Part shown: positions 1-7,536 of the stretch, in pieces | Layout: each line of letters begins with the position of its first letter | How positions within the stretch are numbered: position 1 is the first letter of the stretch | Virus record (IMG/VR): IMGVR_UViG_3300023184_000087 | Location: 1-64,000 of that record | Length of the DNA: 64,000 nucleotides | Source of the DNA: a virus | Reading direction: 5' to 3' (one strand) | Translations under genes and position numbers: made by a program | The notes under the pieces: model-generated | The model's database searches: none | What the model was told of the DNA's origin: nothing | What the model saw: only the letters and a program-made list of their open reading frames with translations

Positions 1-277
1 GCTCCCATTCATTTTTTGATGGTCCCGATCTTTCTTCTTCGTCTCTATCAAACCTACTTTTTCTTGCCTGATACATCTCTGAACCAAGAATCGGTTTTAC
101 ACCGCAGGCACTTCCTGCGTCATAGAAGTCTAACCATGAATGTATATTACCGTGATCTGTAGTTGCTATGCCTTTCATCCCCAAAGACTTAGCTCTTTCT
201 AAATATTCCTCGACTCTACCGTGACCATCAAGCATCGAGAATACGGTATGGTTATGCAGGTTGGTCCAATTCTTCAA
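1..277 (-). CDS. dnaE: DNA polymerase III alpha subunit (DnaE-type), N-terminal PHP part, cut by window edge
   Basis: Only the first 92 codons are inside the window; the gene runs off the left edge. The translation starts KNWTNLHNHTVFSMLDG and continues with GIATTDHGNIHSW and GVKPILGSEMY. This is the standard opening of the PHP domain of bacterial replicative polymerase alpha subunits: the metal-binding HNHT and TDHG motifs followed by the GxE strand. The start is inferred as TTG at 277, because an AGAGGA ribosome binding site sits 7 nt upstream and no ATG lies before the PHP motif; the zinc-ribbon gene stops one base upstream. The product would be the phage's own replicative polymerase, the last gene seen in the replication block. 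Full length, and whether the polymerase palm is intact, cannot be seen. A stand-alone PHP phosphoesterase is the alternative, but the helicase and primase neighbours favour the polymerase. Confidence 0.85.
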   Translation of the reverse strand, partial: MKNWTNLHNHTVFSMLDGHGRVEEYLERAKSLGMKGIATTDHGNIHSWLDFYDAGSACGVKPILGSEMYQARKSRFDRDEEERSGPSKNEWE

Positions 278-278
278 A

Positions 279-488
279 CTACAATCCTCTTTCAGTATCA
301 GAATTGTCTAGGGCTTGATCTCTGGTTTCTCTGTATGTTATTATAACAATTCCGCCACAATATTTACATGGAACAGATTTTCCAGCTTGAGCAAATGGGC
401 TATTATACATATATCGCATTGGTTGATCGGACTTACATTCAGAACATGTCCCTATAACGTCATCTGGGTCATTAATGTTGTTAGTCAT
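279..488 (-). CDS. Small zinc-ribbon protein
   Basis: A 69-aa acidic protein with two CxxC pairs: TCSECKSD near residue 14 and PCKYCGG near residue 40. Spaced this way they form a classic four-cysteine zinc ribbon. The protein is too short to hold a catalytic domain, so it probably binds nucleic acid or a protein partner. It lies between the primase (4-nt overlap) and the DNA polymerase (1-nt gap), so it is translated with the replication genes and may be an accessory to one of them. I do not recognise a specific family. The pairing of cysteines is seen directly; the role is inferred. Confidence 0.65.
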   Translation of the reverse strand: MTNNINDPDDVIGTCSECKSDQPMRYMYNSPFAQAGKSVPCKYCGGIVIITYRETRDQALDNSDTERGL

Positions 489-1681
489 TTGTTATTTTCC
501 TTTTTGTTTTTATAGGCAAATCTTATTGGAGATGGATTTGATACCTCTGTTCCTTCAACAAATTTATTTCCTATTGTAATCCACTTCTTTTTTTTCTCTA
601 GATGACAATCACCACATCCAACTCCAGATGCGTTTGCTCTTTCACACGTATATGGTCTACCACCAATTCCTAACTGTCTTCTTTTAATCCAATCATTAAT
701 ATGACTTGTTGATTTTTCATAATTAAAATCATCGCATAAACTAAGAATACTATACAAAAACTTAATTGAATCTTCATTATAGGTTAATATAGAGCATAAG
801 AAAAGTCTCGATTCATGATCAAGCTTGCCGGTTTTTTTTGCACTCTCCATGTGCCTACCTATTGCAGGGCAACTTTCTAGCAATTCTTTTTCTGTAAAAA
901 TTTTTTCTGTTGTTCTTAAGGTTTTAAAAGCTGAAGATCCTTTTTTGTTAAAATAATCTAAAAAATCTTTTGATCTTTGTTTATCAATTTCCATATCATA
1001 AGTAAAATCCCTAAACCATTCGTTGGCTTTTAGGTCAAAAGATTGTTCCTCAATTACATTAATTGATTTTGTTTTACAATACAATTTAATATCATCCAAA
1101 CTAGAAAATAATATATCTTTTGATATTAAATTTTTATATAAACCAGTCTCCTGGTGCATGGAACCTGGATATCTCCACATTCTTCTTGCATCATACACGC
1201 TGAAATCTATTGATTCTATATTTAAATTTGATTTAATCTTAGTTGCAATATATCTAAAGATATTAGGTAGCGCGTTAGACGGATTTATCCCAAGCGCTAT
1301 TGGTTCACACTCAATATGAAAACCCTTTTTACCAGTAAAGTATACTAACAAAGATTTTTCTGGTATATATTTTTCTAAATATAAATATAACAATTTACAT
1401 TCTTCCCAGGATTTATTGGGATCAGAATTGTCTAAATCAAAGTATAATGATCCAAGCCTTATTGCCTCATTTATATTCGAAGAGTTATAATGCCAAATGG
1501 AAGTGTATATGCCAACATTTTCGTATTTTTTACAGTAACTATCCATGTCATATATAGGAGTAAATCTTGGATTTTCTCCATCTTTATCTCTAATAATTCT
1601 AGACAAAGATGGAACATACTTTGCTGTTTCAACAAGGTTCCATGAACTTAAGTACTTTGTTGGATCGGTTGGAATTTTCAT
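485..1681 (-). CDS. Archaeo-eukaryotic-type DNA primase with C-terminal four-cysteine (PriL-like) domain
   Basis: A 398-aa protein. The N-terminal half carries the signature of the AEP (PriS/PrimPol) superfamily: a metal-binding YFDLDNSD near residue 80, the GKKGFHIE motif near residue 120 (compare SGxxG-H of PriS), and RMWRYPGSMH near residue 170. The C-terminal part has ESCPAIGRH near 272, a cysteine in LFLCSIL near 295, and TCERANASGVGCGDC near 347-361. This gives a spread cysteine set like the iron-sulfur domain of the large primase subunit PriL. It would make RNA or DNA primers for the phage polymerase. It follows a 55-aa gene with an ATGA overlap and precedes the zinc-ribbon and polymerase genes. 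Recognition of the AEP core is firm; assigning the cysteine domain as an Fe-S cluster is inference. Confidence 0.8.
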   Translation of the reverse strand: MKIPTDPTKYLSSWNLVETAKYVPSLSRIIRDKDGENPRFTPIYDMDSYCKKYENVGIYTSIWHYNSSNINEAIRLGSLYFDLDNSDPNKSWEECKLLYLYLEKYIPEKSLLVYFTGKKGFHIECEPIALGINPSNALPNIFRYIATKIKSNLNIESIDFSVYDARRMWRYPGSMHQETGLYKNLISKDILFSSLDDIKLYCKTKSINVIEEQSFDLKANEWFRDFTYDMEIDKQRSKDFLDYFNKKGSSAFKTLRTTEKIFTEKELLESCPAIGRHMESAKKTGKLDHESRLFLCSILTYNEDSIKFLYSILSLCDDFNYEKSTSHINDWIKRRQLGIGGRPYTCERANASGVGCGDCHLEKKKKWITIGNKFVEGTEVSNPSPIRFAYKNKKENNK

Positions 1682-1845
1682 AATATCTTTTTTTTATTTT
1701 CTATATTATTTATATTGCAAACTATTATCTTATTATCATTATTCATTAAGCTACTATTGGTTCTATAGTAAACAGATTCTGATATAAGATATTCTAAATG
1801 ATTTAAAAGATAGTTTCTTCTTTTAATTCTTTTTTCCGGTTCCAT
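1678..1845 (-). CDS. Small basic protein of unknown function (55 aa)
   Basis: This short reading frame fills what would otherwise be a 140-nt gap between the HD-domain gene and the primase. It starts MEPEKRIKRRNYLLNHLEYL, has a strongly basic N-terminus and a lysine-rich end, and has no recognisable motif. Support for translation: a GGAG ribosome binding site 5 nt before the ATG, a 23-nt overlap with the end of the HD gene, and an ATGA overlap with the primase start, the coupling used throughout this operon. The frame stays open across the whole gap. It could be a primase or helicase accessory peptide, but nothing in the sequence proves that, and it could also be only a translational coupler. 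Confidence 0.55.
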   Translation of the reverse strand: MEPEKRIKRRNYLLNHLEYLISESVYYRTNSSLMNNDNKIIVCNINNIENKKKIL

Positions 1846-2512
1846 CTTTTCTCCATATTGGATTTATCAAATCGCTATCTTCTATTATACTATGTATTTT
1901 TGATGCGATGTTATCCGCAATGTGAACAATGTAATCTAAGTAAGTTATAGGATATGTTTCTGGCACTGGTGACCATGGGCCCAAGTGGCATCTAACTAAT
2001 CTCAGTATTGATTGAACAATGTCTTCTGATAGATAGAGAGTAGAAGACTCTAACTCTGAAGCAAACTGTTTATCACTTTTTTGGCAGTTTGAGATAAACT
2101 TTCCGACAGTATATGGATGCATTGGGTCATATTCAAATTTATCTGAATCCAGATTCTTTACACCCTTACAAACATCATGTAGCAAACATGCAGATATAAC
2201 TATATCTTTTTCTTCCAAAGAAAGATTATAAGATTCACAAAGAAGATTAGCTATTCTGACCACTCTCTTGGTATGAAGAACATTCCCCCCTTCACCATGC
2301 TCATCTGCTGGGTGGTACTTTCCACTAAAGCTTGATGGTATTTTCCAAAAAGAATCAGCTTTTATTAATATGGATCTAATAAAAGATCTTATACTTTCGT
2401 CATTAATTAAATTAATTTCATTCAAAATAGAATCTAACATTTCATTTTCAGAGGATAGTGAACTATCTTCTTTTTGACTTGTTAAGATATCATCCAGTAT
2501 TGATTTAGTCAT
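1823..2512 (-). CDS. HD-domain phosphohydrolase
   Basis: About 229 aa. The HD metal site can be followed in order: LHTKRVVRIANLL, then CLLHDVCKG (the HD pair), MHPYTVG, VRCHLGPWS and finally HIADNIASKI with the last aspartate. Proteins of this type hydrolyse nucleotides or nucleic-acid phosphoesters. In a phage next to RNR and ThyX a nucleotidase or dNTP-directed role is plausible, but the substrate cannot be read from sequence. I place the start at the ATG at 2512 (MTKSILDDIL), because it overlaps the upstream stop by 8 nt and has AAGGA upstream. A longer frame to 2560 would overlap the neighbour by 56 nt and add a low-quality N-terminus. Confidence 0.8.
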   Translation of the reverse strand: MTKSILDDILTSQKEDSSLSSENEMLDSILNEINLINDESIRSFIRSILIKADSFWKIPSSFSGKYHPADEHGEGGNVLHTKRVVRIANLLCESYNLSLEEKDIVISACLLHDVCKGVKNLDSDKFEYDPMHPYTVGKFISNCQKSDKQFASELESSTLYLSEDIVQSILRLVRCHLGPWSPVPETYPITYLDYIVHIADNIASKIHSIIEDSDLINPIWRKDGTGKKN

Positions 2513-3299
2513 TATTTTTATCCTTCTTCCATCCATCCCATTTTGAACACGGTGTATCAAAAGGGCACTTTTTACAGTATGTTATAAGCCCTCTTTTGGG
2601 GGCAAATATTTCGGTAGCCAATAGCTTCTCATGCCATAGTTCTAAATTATTAATATCAGAATCTGAAACTATAAATTCAAAAAAATTTAAATTTTGGCTC
2701 ATTAAATCTATAATCCCAAATTTTACTTCAGACATTCTTTCTGGGTGTCTAGTTTCAAAACCCTTATACAATGCGGCAAAATCGATTCTATATTGATCTC
2801 TGTTGCTTTGTTTGTAGTTAAACATTAATTTAATAACATAAAAAATTTTATCTTTATATAAAATAACATCAAAAGTATCCGATATATTATTCCCTTTTGT
2901 TCCTGGAACAAAATAATCATCAGCAATCGCTACTGGGATGTAATTTGAATCACTATATTTTTCATAAAACATTAGTAGGGACGCAGCTGCCTTTGATGTT
3001 AAGCTAGACATGTTGCCATACGCTGTCTCGTGTTGCTCTGTGACAATGTCGTATGAACTTGTGCCCTTAGGGAACCACATCTTTTCCCATCTATTCAACA
3101 GTGCCGCATACGAGGGTACAATCCCAGATTGTTTTTTAAAAAAGAAAAAATAAATAATATTTTTTATAGTGTTTTCAAATTTATTTGTATAAATATCTCT
3201 TGAATATATTTTTTCTGGAGCTTTTTCCAGATGTCTATAATCATAAAGTCTTTCACATATTTGAAAATCTTTAAGACCATTTACTGTAATATTTGCCAT
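2505..3299 (-). CDS. Cas4/RecB-like PD-(D/E)XK protein with Fe-S cysteines, probably nuclease-degenerate
   Basis: 264 aa. The N-terminus (VNGLKDFQICERLYDYRHL) matches the first Fe-S cysteine and helix of Cas4/AddB-type exonucleases. The C-terminus has YCKKCPFDTPCSKW near residue 243, giving the remaining three cysteines, so the iron-sulfur scaffold looks complete. The catalytic middle is unusual. The expected GxxD...(D/E)xK strands appear as SDTFDVILYKDKIFYVIKLM, where the first aspartate remains but the (D/E)xK position reads VIK. A DNA-binding structural role, or a shifted active site, is therefore possible. It sits between the helicase (1-nt overlap) and the HD gene in the replication operon. 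No CRISPR genes are present, so this is a recombination or replication protein and not an adaptation factor. Confidence 0.65.
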   Translation of the reverse strand: MANITVNGLKDFQICERLYDYRHLEKAPEKIYSRDIYTNKFENTIKNIIYFFFFKKQSGIVPSYAALLNRWEKMWFPKGTSSYDIVTEQHETAYGNMSSLTSKAAASLLMFYEKYSDSNYIPVAIADDYFVPGTKGNNISDTFDVILYKDKIFYVIKLMFNYKQSNRDQYRIDFAALYKGFETRHPERMSEVKFGIIDLMSQNLNFFEFIVSDSDINNLELWHEKLLATEIFAPKRGLITYCKKCPFDTPCSKWDGWKKDKNND

Positions 3300-4762
3300 T
3301 AGTGAAAATCCTTGCCGCTTAATAAGTCATCAAGCAATGAGTTGGATGAGGTATATGAACTATCTGTTACTGGCTCATATTCTTCATATGTTTTTTTGTA
3401 ATCGACATACTTAACCAAAGGTGGATCATGGAGAAATGACGAACCAGTAATTCTATTTTTGGGTATCTGAAGCTGCATGATGTTTTCATCTTCTGTTTCA
3501 TCATCTGTTGCTAGTCTCTTTTCGGTCAAGAATATTGTAACTGCACACTTTTGTTGAATCGTCAATGATCCACCAGTATCAGACTGCTGAACAACCTCAC
3601 GCTTTTCTCTCATTCTATTTGCATTTTCTTGTGCCGTAATAATAAGCGCACAGTTCATATCTCTAGCTAATTTTTCTAAGCGAACCATCATCTCTTCAAA
3701 TTCACTCCATCTTGGCTTGCCCTTGCCCCTAGTAAACATTGATTGTATGGTATCGATTATAACTACATCCGGCATCATGGAGTTCTGGCCTATTATATCT
3801 CTAAGCCAAAATTCTAAATCTTCAAAATATGGAGTATCAGGATCATGCCTAACCATCAATCTATTGCCCCAACTAGAAAGCTTTGATTTAAAAATTTCTA
3901 AATATTTAGATCTTTCGTCTTCGGACCACTTAGATGCTTCTAGGTATACATTTTTTTCTATTATCTGTGTCATTAGAATTCTTTCCCAGTGCCCAATTGC
4001 CTCTTCAAAATTTATATAAAGAACTCTATACCCATTGTCTAGCCAATTGTTGGCCAAACACTTTGCAAATGTACTTTTTCCTTTTCCTGAAGCTGCTATG
4101 ATTGCATGAACTGCGCCTCTGAAAAAACCACCCTCATCGGTATACCCCATAGCCCTATTGAGAGCCTTGAACTGTGTTGGCAAGAAGCTAGGAATGTCTA
4201 ATAGGGAATCAACTCTTTCAATTATGTCAAGACCAGTCGTTACTTTATCTAGGGGATTGTATTTAATTTGGTTTTCTAATTCCCTAATTTCCGACGTAAG
4301 AGTTTGAACTCGTGCAATATCTTCTTCGGTTTTAATACCTTTTTGAGTAAGGATATTTTGTAATTCTTGCAAATAGTTAATTTGTTTTCTTTTATTTGCT
4401 TTATGCTTAATTAATTCTGCTATAGCATCGGGGCTAGATAATTCTATGGTATTAAGAATATCTAACATTATTGTGATCCCAGGATTGCCCCCCAAAGCTT
4501 CGTATATATTGGAATCACTTTGCAGCCAAGACTTAAAGGCTATTGGATTAACTATATTTAAATTAGTTGCTTTGTAAAAAGATAAAAGGGCTACATAGAA
4601 TTCATTAATTCCTTTTTCTCCATGAATTGTACCAACAATTTGTTCTGGAAGATTATCATAGAAATATGATATAGCACCCTCGTGCCTAATGGCCAATGCA
4701 AATATTTGATACTCTAAAGGTACAGAGTCTTTATTTATTTCGCTTGTTGGTTCCATTTTCAT
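3299..4762 (-). CDS. Replicative DNA helicase, DnaB/gp41-like
   Basis: 487 aa. The N-terminal ~190 residues are helical, as in DnaB N-domains, and the RecA-like motor follows. The Walker A site is AASGKGKSTFAK near residue 222. A Walker B-like strand is VVIIDTIQSMF near residue 340. A glutamine-containing H3-type segment, LIITAQENANRMREK, is near residue 385, followed by QQSDTGGSLTIQQKC. This order is that of hexameric ring helicases. It would unwind the phage fork and recruit the primase encoded three genes downstream. It overlaps the preceding endonuclease gene by 32 nt; an alternative ATG two codons in (4756) is equally possible. Assignment to the DnaB superfamily is firm; the exact subfamily is not resolved. 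Confidence 0.88.
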   Translation of the reverse strand: MKMEPTSEINKDSVPLEYQIFALAIRHEGAISYFYDNLPEQIVGTIHGEKGINEFYVALLSFYKATNLNIVNPIAFKSWLQSDSNIYEALGGNPGITIMLDILNTIELSSPDAIAELIKHKANKRKQINYLQELQNILTQKGIKTEEDIARVQTLTSEIRELENQIKYNPLDKVTTGLDIIERVDSLLDIPSFLPTQFKALNRAMGYTDEGGFFRGAVHAIIAASGKGKSTFAKCLANNWLDNGYRVLYINFEEAIGHWERILMTQIIEKNVYLEASKWSEDERSKYLEIFKSKLSSWGNRLMVRHDPDTPYFEDLEFWLRDIIGQNSMMPDVVIIDTIQSMFTRGKGKPRWSEFEEMMVRLEKLARDMNCALIITAQENANRMREKREVVQQSDTGGSLTIQQKCAVTIFLTEKRLATDDETEDENIMQLQIPKNRITGSSFLHDPPLVKYVDYKKTYEEYEPVTDSSYTSSNSLLDDLLSGKDFH

Positions 4763-5387
4763 TTCTTTTTTGTTTTGCTAGTCTATATGCTTTTTTTCTA
4801 TATTCAGAATTTTTCTTCTTAACCATTTTATAGGCTGTTGTGTCTACAACTTTGTTCTTAGGTTTATCCTTTGGGATAAACGGGCTATGCCTAATTGCCT
4901 CCATCATTCTTTCAAAAACAGACTCTTCTGTTAGCTTATCATTGTATCTGAAAACAACAAGTGCAATTCCATTTTGCTTGCAAAATTCCATTTTTATAAT
5001 GTCTCTTTGAAGTGCTTCCTCAAATTCATATTTAGAATCAAAAAATCTTTGAGTATAAAAGAAATGCTGCCTACCATGGTATTCAGCGGCCACCTGATAA
5101 CTTGGGCAGTAGACATCTAGCTTGAGTCTATCCCCAATATGAAATTCATTAATTATTTTTTCACCAGGAAGCAGCTTCTGCATTATTGCAGTTAGAGCTG
5201 TTTGTCCTCTAGACATTTTCTTCTTAGAATTTTTTAACCAGTTTAAACCTAATCTATTTATTTCTTTATTTAATTTATTTATATTCCACCCAAGCTCTTT
5301 ACATATATCAGACAAAGACATAGATGTATCGAATAACAGATCCGTTAAATGCTCTACCTCTTCTCTATCTTGGGAATTATTTTGCAT
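4731..5387 (-). CDS. PD-(D/E)XK / Vsr-like endonuclease with N-terminal helix-turn-helix
   Basis: 218 aa. Residues about 22-50 (MSLSDICKELGWNINKLNKE) look like a small helix-turn-helix. The middle has RLKLDVYCP followed by VAAEYHGRQHFF, then EEALQRDIIKMEFC and IALVVFRYND. A D-x(n)-ExHGxQH core with a following RDxxK helix and a closing FRY strand is seen in endonucleases of the Vsr/DUF559 and EDxHD groups within the PD-(D/E)XK fold. It may process DNA branches or nicks during replication, or it may derive from a homing-type nuclease. The C-terminal 40 residues are very basic. It overlaps both neighbours (11 and 32 nt). The fold is reasonably clear; the biological role is inferred. Confidence 0.6.
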   Translation of the reverse strand: MQNNSQDREEVEHLTDLLFDTSMSLSDICKELGWNINKLNKEINRLGLNWLKNSKKKMSRGQTALTAIMQKLLPGEKIINEFHIGDRLKLDVYCPSYQVAAEYHGRQHFFYTQRFFDSKYEFEEALQRDIIKMEFCKQNGIALVVFRYNDKLTEESVFERMMEAIRHSPFIPKDKPKNKVVDTTAYKMVKKKNSEYRKKAYRLAKQKRNENGTNKRNK

Positions 5388-6027
5388 TTATTGGGTTTGC
5401 TGATTGATGATTGTTGTCCTTCGTAAAGTTTAAAGTTTTTCCTAAATCAATAATAGACATGTCTAATTCATTCCATATCTTGTGGGACAAAGCTAGTCCT
5501 AGTGAACTGCAGTCTAACAAACAGTATTGTACTTTGCCGTTTAAGTTTTTTAATTGATCAAATATTTCTTCGTATTTATTATACATACTTGTATATGATA
5601 TATTGATAATATTTTTCTTTAGTCCAAGTACATTAGAAATTCTTTTTTGATCATGGAGAGAAACAACTACAGAAGGTGTATTTGTAATGTAAAAAGAAAT
5701 AAGAGAATCAAATACTGGTTTATTATTTTCTAAATAATATTCAAATACATTAGGATAATGATAGTATATTTCTTTATTTAATCCAATTGTAGAATACTTA
5801 CCATCTTGCACTTCCTTCATTAGATCATACGAAACATTTTTCATTACTCTATCACCAGAAAGATTAATGGAATTAATTATTTCTTTAGAAACATTTGATG
5901 GAAATGTTTTTTCATTTTTTTTATTTAATCCTATAATTGAAGATTTAGATATATTAATGAATGCAAATTTCTTATCACTATTCATTAAACCCGTTAATTG
6001 AATAAGAGATCTATTTATATTTTTCAT
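5377..6027 (-). CDS. Possible GT-D-fold glycosyltransferase or unknown protein
   Basis: 216 aa, very AT-rich. The N-terminal 130 residues show no motif I know. The C-terminal third (VQYCLLDCSSLGLALSHKIW followed by MSIIDLGKTLN) resembles the closing part of GT-D (DUF1792-like) glycosyltransferases, where a glycine-rich loop, a helix and an IDxG strand follow each other. The preceding VVVSLHDQKR strand would fit the same Rossmann-like half. It lies directly downstream of a clear GT2 glycosyltransferase (9-nt gap), which adds weight. It lacks an obvious metal-binding DxE, so the assignment stays tentative. Otherwise call it a hypothetical protein of the modification block. Confidence 0.4.
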   Translation of the reverse strand: MKNINRSLIQLTGLMNSDKKFAFINISKSSIIGLNKKNEKTFPSNVSKEIINSINLSGDRVMKNVSYDLMKEVQDGKYSTIGLNKEIYYHYPNVFEYYLENNKPVFDSLISFYITNTPSVVVSLHDQKRISNVLGLKKNIINISYTSMYNKYEEIFDQLKNLNGKVQYCLLDCSSLGLALSHKIWNELDMSIIDLGKTLNFTKDNNHQSANPINAK

Positions 6028-6036
6028 ATTTACTCC

Positions 6037-6750
6037 TTAAAGTCCAAAGTTTCCCCAGTTTATTAAAACTGGATTTTCATCTAATATAGAATTAATATGA
6101 GATAAATTATGATATTTACCACCATCTATCTCAGAATATCTTTTATATTTTTTTTGCTTATCTTCATCAAAGATATATCCGAGATGCTGCATTACGAGAC
6201 CAGAATTTATCCAAAAGTTTCTTCTATTGATCCATTCTGATACGTATGTTGGTTCAGACCCACAAGCCAATGCTCTGTCATTAAACTGACCACCAGGTAT
6301 GAATCTAAATATTCTCGAACTATTATTTGGTGCCCAGAGTTTATCTACTCTATATTTAGTTTCATCCCACATGTGATAGAACCTAACATTAACTACATCT
6401 TGTTCAGAGGAATCTAAGACTGTTTTTATGTCAAGCGAATTAAGATTATCTAATCTGTAAAGCATCTCGTCGCAATCTATCGCGATAATCCAATCGCCCG
6501 GACTAGCATGTTTTTCTAGATTAGACCAGGCAGCTGTTCTTAGTCTTCCCTCGTGAACTGCAAATGTTGGTTCTGTAGTTTTATATACATGCGCATAATC
6601 TGATGCTATACCAGCGGTGTTATCTTCTGAGCAGTCGTCAGTAAAGACAATTTCATCAACTTGATTTGATATTCTACTTAATACATTTTTTAAGAATCTA
6701 TCTTCTTCATTTCTTCCGACCATTTGAGCAATAATTTTTTGTTTAGACAT
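6037..6750 (-). CDS. GT2 family glycosyltransferase
   Basis: 237 aa GT-A fold. It begins KIIAQMVGRNEEDRFLKNVL and continues with IVFTDDCSEDNTAGIA, the usual nucleotide-sugar binding start, with the DxD-type metal site IIAIDCDEML near residue 95. This layout is common in GT2 enzymes that add sugars to glycans or proteins from an NDP-sugar donor. There is no membrane segment, so it acts in the cytoplasm. It starts just after a strong terminator, with AGGGA upstream of the ATG, and is followed by a possible second transferase gene. Target candidates are phage DNA, virion proteins or host surface glycans; the sequence does not decide between them. Confidence 0.82.
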   Translation of the reverse strand: MSKQKIIAQMVGRNEEDRFLKNVLSRISNQVDEIVFTDDCSEDNTAGIASDYAHVYKTTEPTFAVHEGRLRTAAWSNLEKHASPGDWIIAIDCDEMLYRLDNLNSLDIKTVLDSSEQDVVNVRFYHMWDETKYRVDKLWAPNNSSRIFRFIPGGQFNDRALACGSEPTYVSEWINRRNFWINSGLVMQHLGYIFDEDKQKKYKRYSEIDGGKYHNLSHINSILDENPVLINWGNFGL

Positions 6751-6768
6751 TTTTATCCCTAAAATAAA

Positions 6769-6798
6769 GGGGGTGATAGTTATTAAACTACCACCCCC
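6769..6798 (-). terminator. Intrinsic terminator after the 64-aa gene
   Basis: The arms GGGGGTGATAGT (6769-6780) and ACTACCACCCCC (6787-6798) pair over 11 of 12 positions, with a single A-C mismatch and a TATTAA loop. Read on the minus strand the hairpin is followed by TTTATTTT. It lies 13 nt beyond the stop of the 64-aa gene and just before the GT2 gene, so it should end that short transcript. Confidence 0.8.
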
Positions 6799-6811
6799 TA
6801 TCCAATAATAA

Positions 6812-7006
6812 TTAGCTTTCTACTTGCTCTCTTGCTTCAACAGCTGTAATGCGTTGAACATCAACATCCTTGAACAAGAGTTCTCCACGAGTTCCAGACA
6901 ACTTACGCGAATTGCTAGATGCAATTTTCTGTGCCTCAGCTACAGTAGGTGCCTTAACGATTGACGTTGTTGTAATTGTGAAGTATTTGAATTTATTTTC
7001 AGCCAT
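6812..7006 (-). CDS. Small protein of unknown function, likely highly expressed (64 aa)
   Basis: A 64-aa soluble protein starting MAENKFKYFTITTTSIVKAP. It is flanked by a promoter-like sequence upstream (7054-7083) and a strong terminator downstream (6769-6798). It has a good AAAGGAAAAC ribosome binding site, so it looks like a single-gene transcription unit, unusual in this operon-rich genome. The first ~25 residues follow the same pattern (F-x-I-T...IV[RK]AP....A..I) as the N-terminus of the phosphoesterase encoded at 33760-35019. That suggests a small shared domain, perhaps a binding tag. I do not recognise the family. An early or constitutively made regulator or decoy peptide would fit the arrangement, but this is inference. 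Confidence 0.65.
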   Translation of the reverse strand: MAENKFKYFTITTTSIVKAPTVAEAQKIASSNSRKLSGTRGELLFKDVDVQRITAVEAREQVES

Positions 7007-7053
7007 TAGTTTTCCTTTCGGCTATTTATGTTATTGGTTTATATTGCACTTAT

Positions 7054-7083
7054 ATACTACAACCTAAAGCATGCGCAATGCAA
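7054..7083 (-). promoter_or_regulatory. Sigma70-like promoter for the 64-aa gene
   Basis: Minus-strand reading gives TTGCAT (7083-7078), an 18-nt spacer and TAGTAT (7059-7054), about 50 nt before the start codon of the 64-aa gene. The spacer contains GCATTGCGCATGC, an imperfect inverted repeat that could be an operator. In AT-rich DNA such matches arise by chance, so this rests partly on its position in one of the few real intergenic gaps. Confidence 0.45.
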
Positions 7084-7102
7084 GTTGTTCTGCAAGTTTT
7101 AA

Positions 7103-7531
7103 TTAATTTTTTCCACTAGCCAACTCTTTAACCGGCCAATAATAATCTAAGTTGTTGGGTTCATCAAAATATTGCGAATAATATTCATAGTCTTTGCGAA
7201 GTAGATTAGATCTATGTGATCTATGAAATTCTTCTAAGCCGAACCAAGGTGGCATAGTCGCAGAATCAATATCGACATCCTCGTACTGCATAGTGTTTTT
7301 GTACCCTCTATTAACCCATTCTTGAATGGTGTAATTTTGATACAACTGCAGGGCGGCTTCGTAGCCCTTCCACATTAAGGTCACTGGATGATTGCGCCAT
7401 CCTTTTGTTGGCGTACGATCAAGTAGGATATTTAGAACTTGAAATGTTTCTACGCGCTGTTTTCCAAGTCTACGATAATCCAAAACTTGAATTGATTTTT
7501 GTAAATTTGCATACGGTAAAAATGTTTGCAT
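7103..7531 (-). CDS. MSMEG_6728-type putative pyrimidine-dimer DNA glycosylase
   Basis: About 142 aa from the inferred start MQTFLPYANLQKSIQ. Conserved blocks can be recognised along the whole length: VLDYRRLGKQRVETFQ, GWRNHPVTLMWKGYEAAL, PPWFGLEEFHRSHRS, NLLRKDYEYY and a closing DYYWP. This pattern is that of a family common in actinobacteria and annotated as pyrimidine-dimer glycosylase / MSMEG_6728. Such an enzyme would cut the glycosidic bond at UV dimers, but the activity of this branch is inferred from annotation and not from mapped catalytic residues. A longer frame starts at 7600, but it would overlap the upstream gene by 64 nt; the family normally begins at MQTF, 5 nt after that gene's stop, so 7531 is preferred. 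Confidence 0.72.
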   Translation of the reverse strand: MQTFLPYANLQKSIQVLDYRRLGKQRVETFQVLNILLDRTPTKGWRNHPVTLMWKGYEAALQLYQNYTIQEWVNRGYKNTMQYEDVDIDSATMPPWFGLEEFHRSHRSNLLRKDYEYYSQYFDEPNNLDYYWPVKELASGKN

Positions 7532-7536
7532 TGTGT

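Noticed and set aside
2505-3299. Cas4 as part of a CRISPR adaptation system
   Set aside because: No cas1/cas2 or repeat-spacer array was seen anywhere in the window; replication-operon context explains the gene better.
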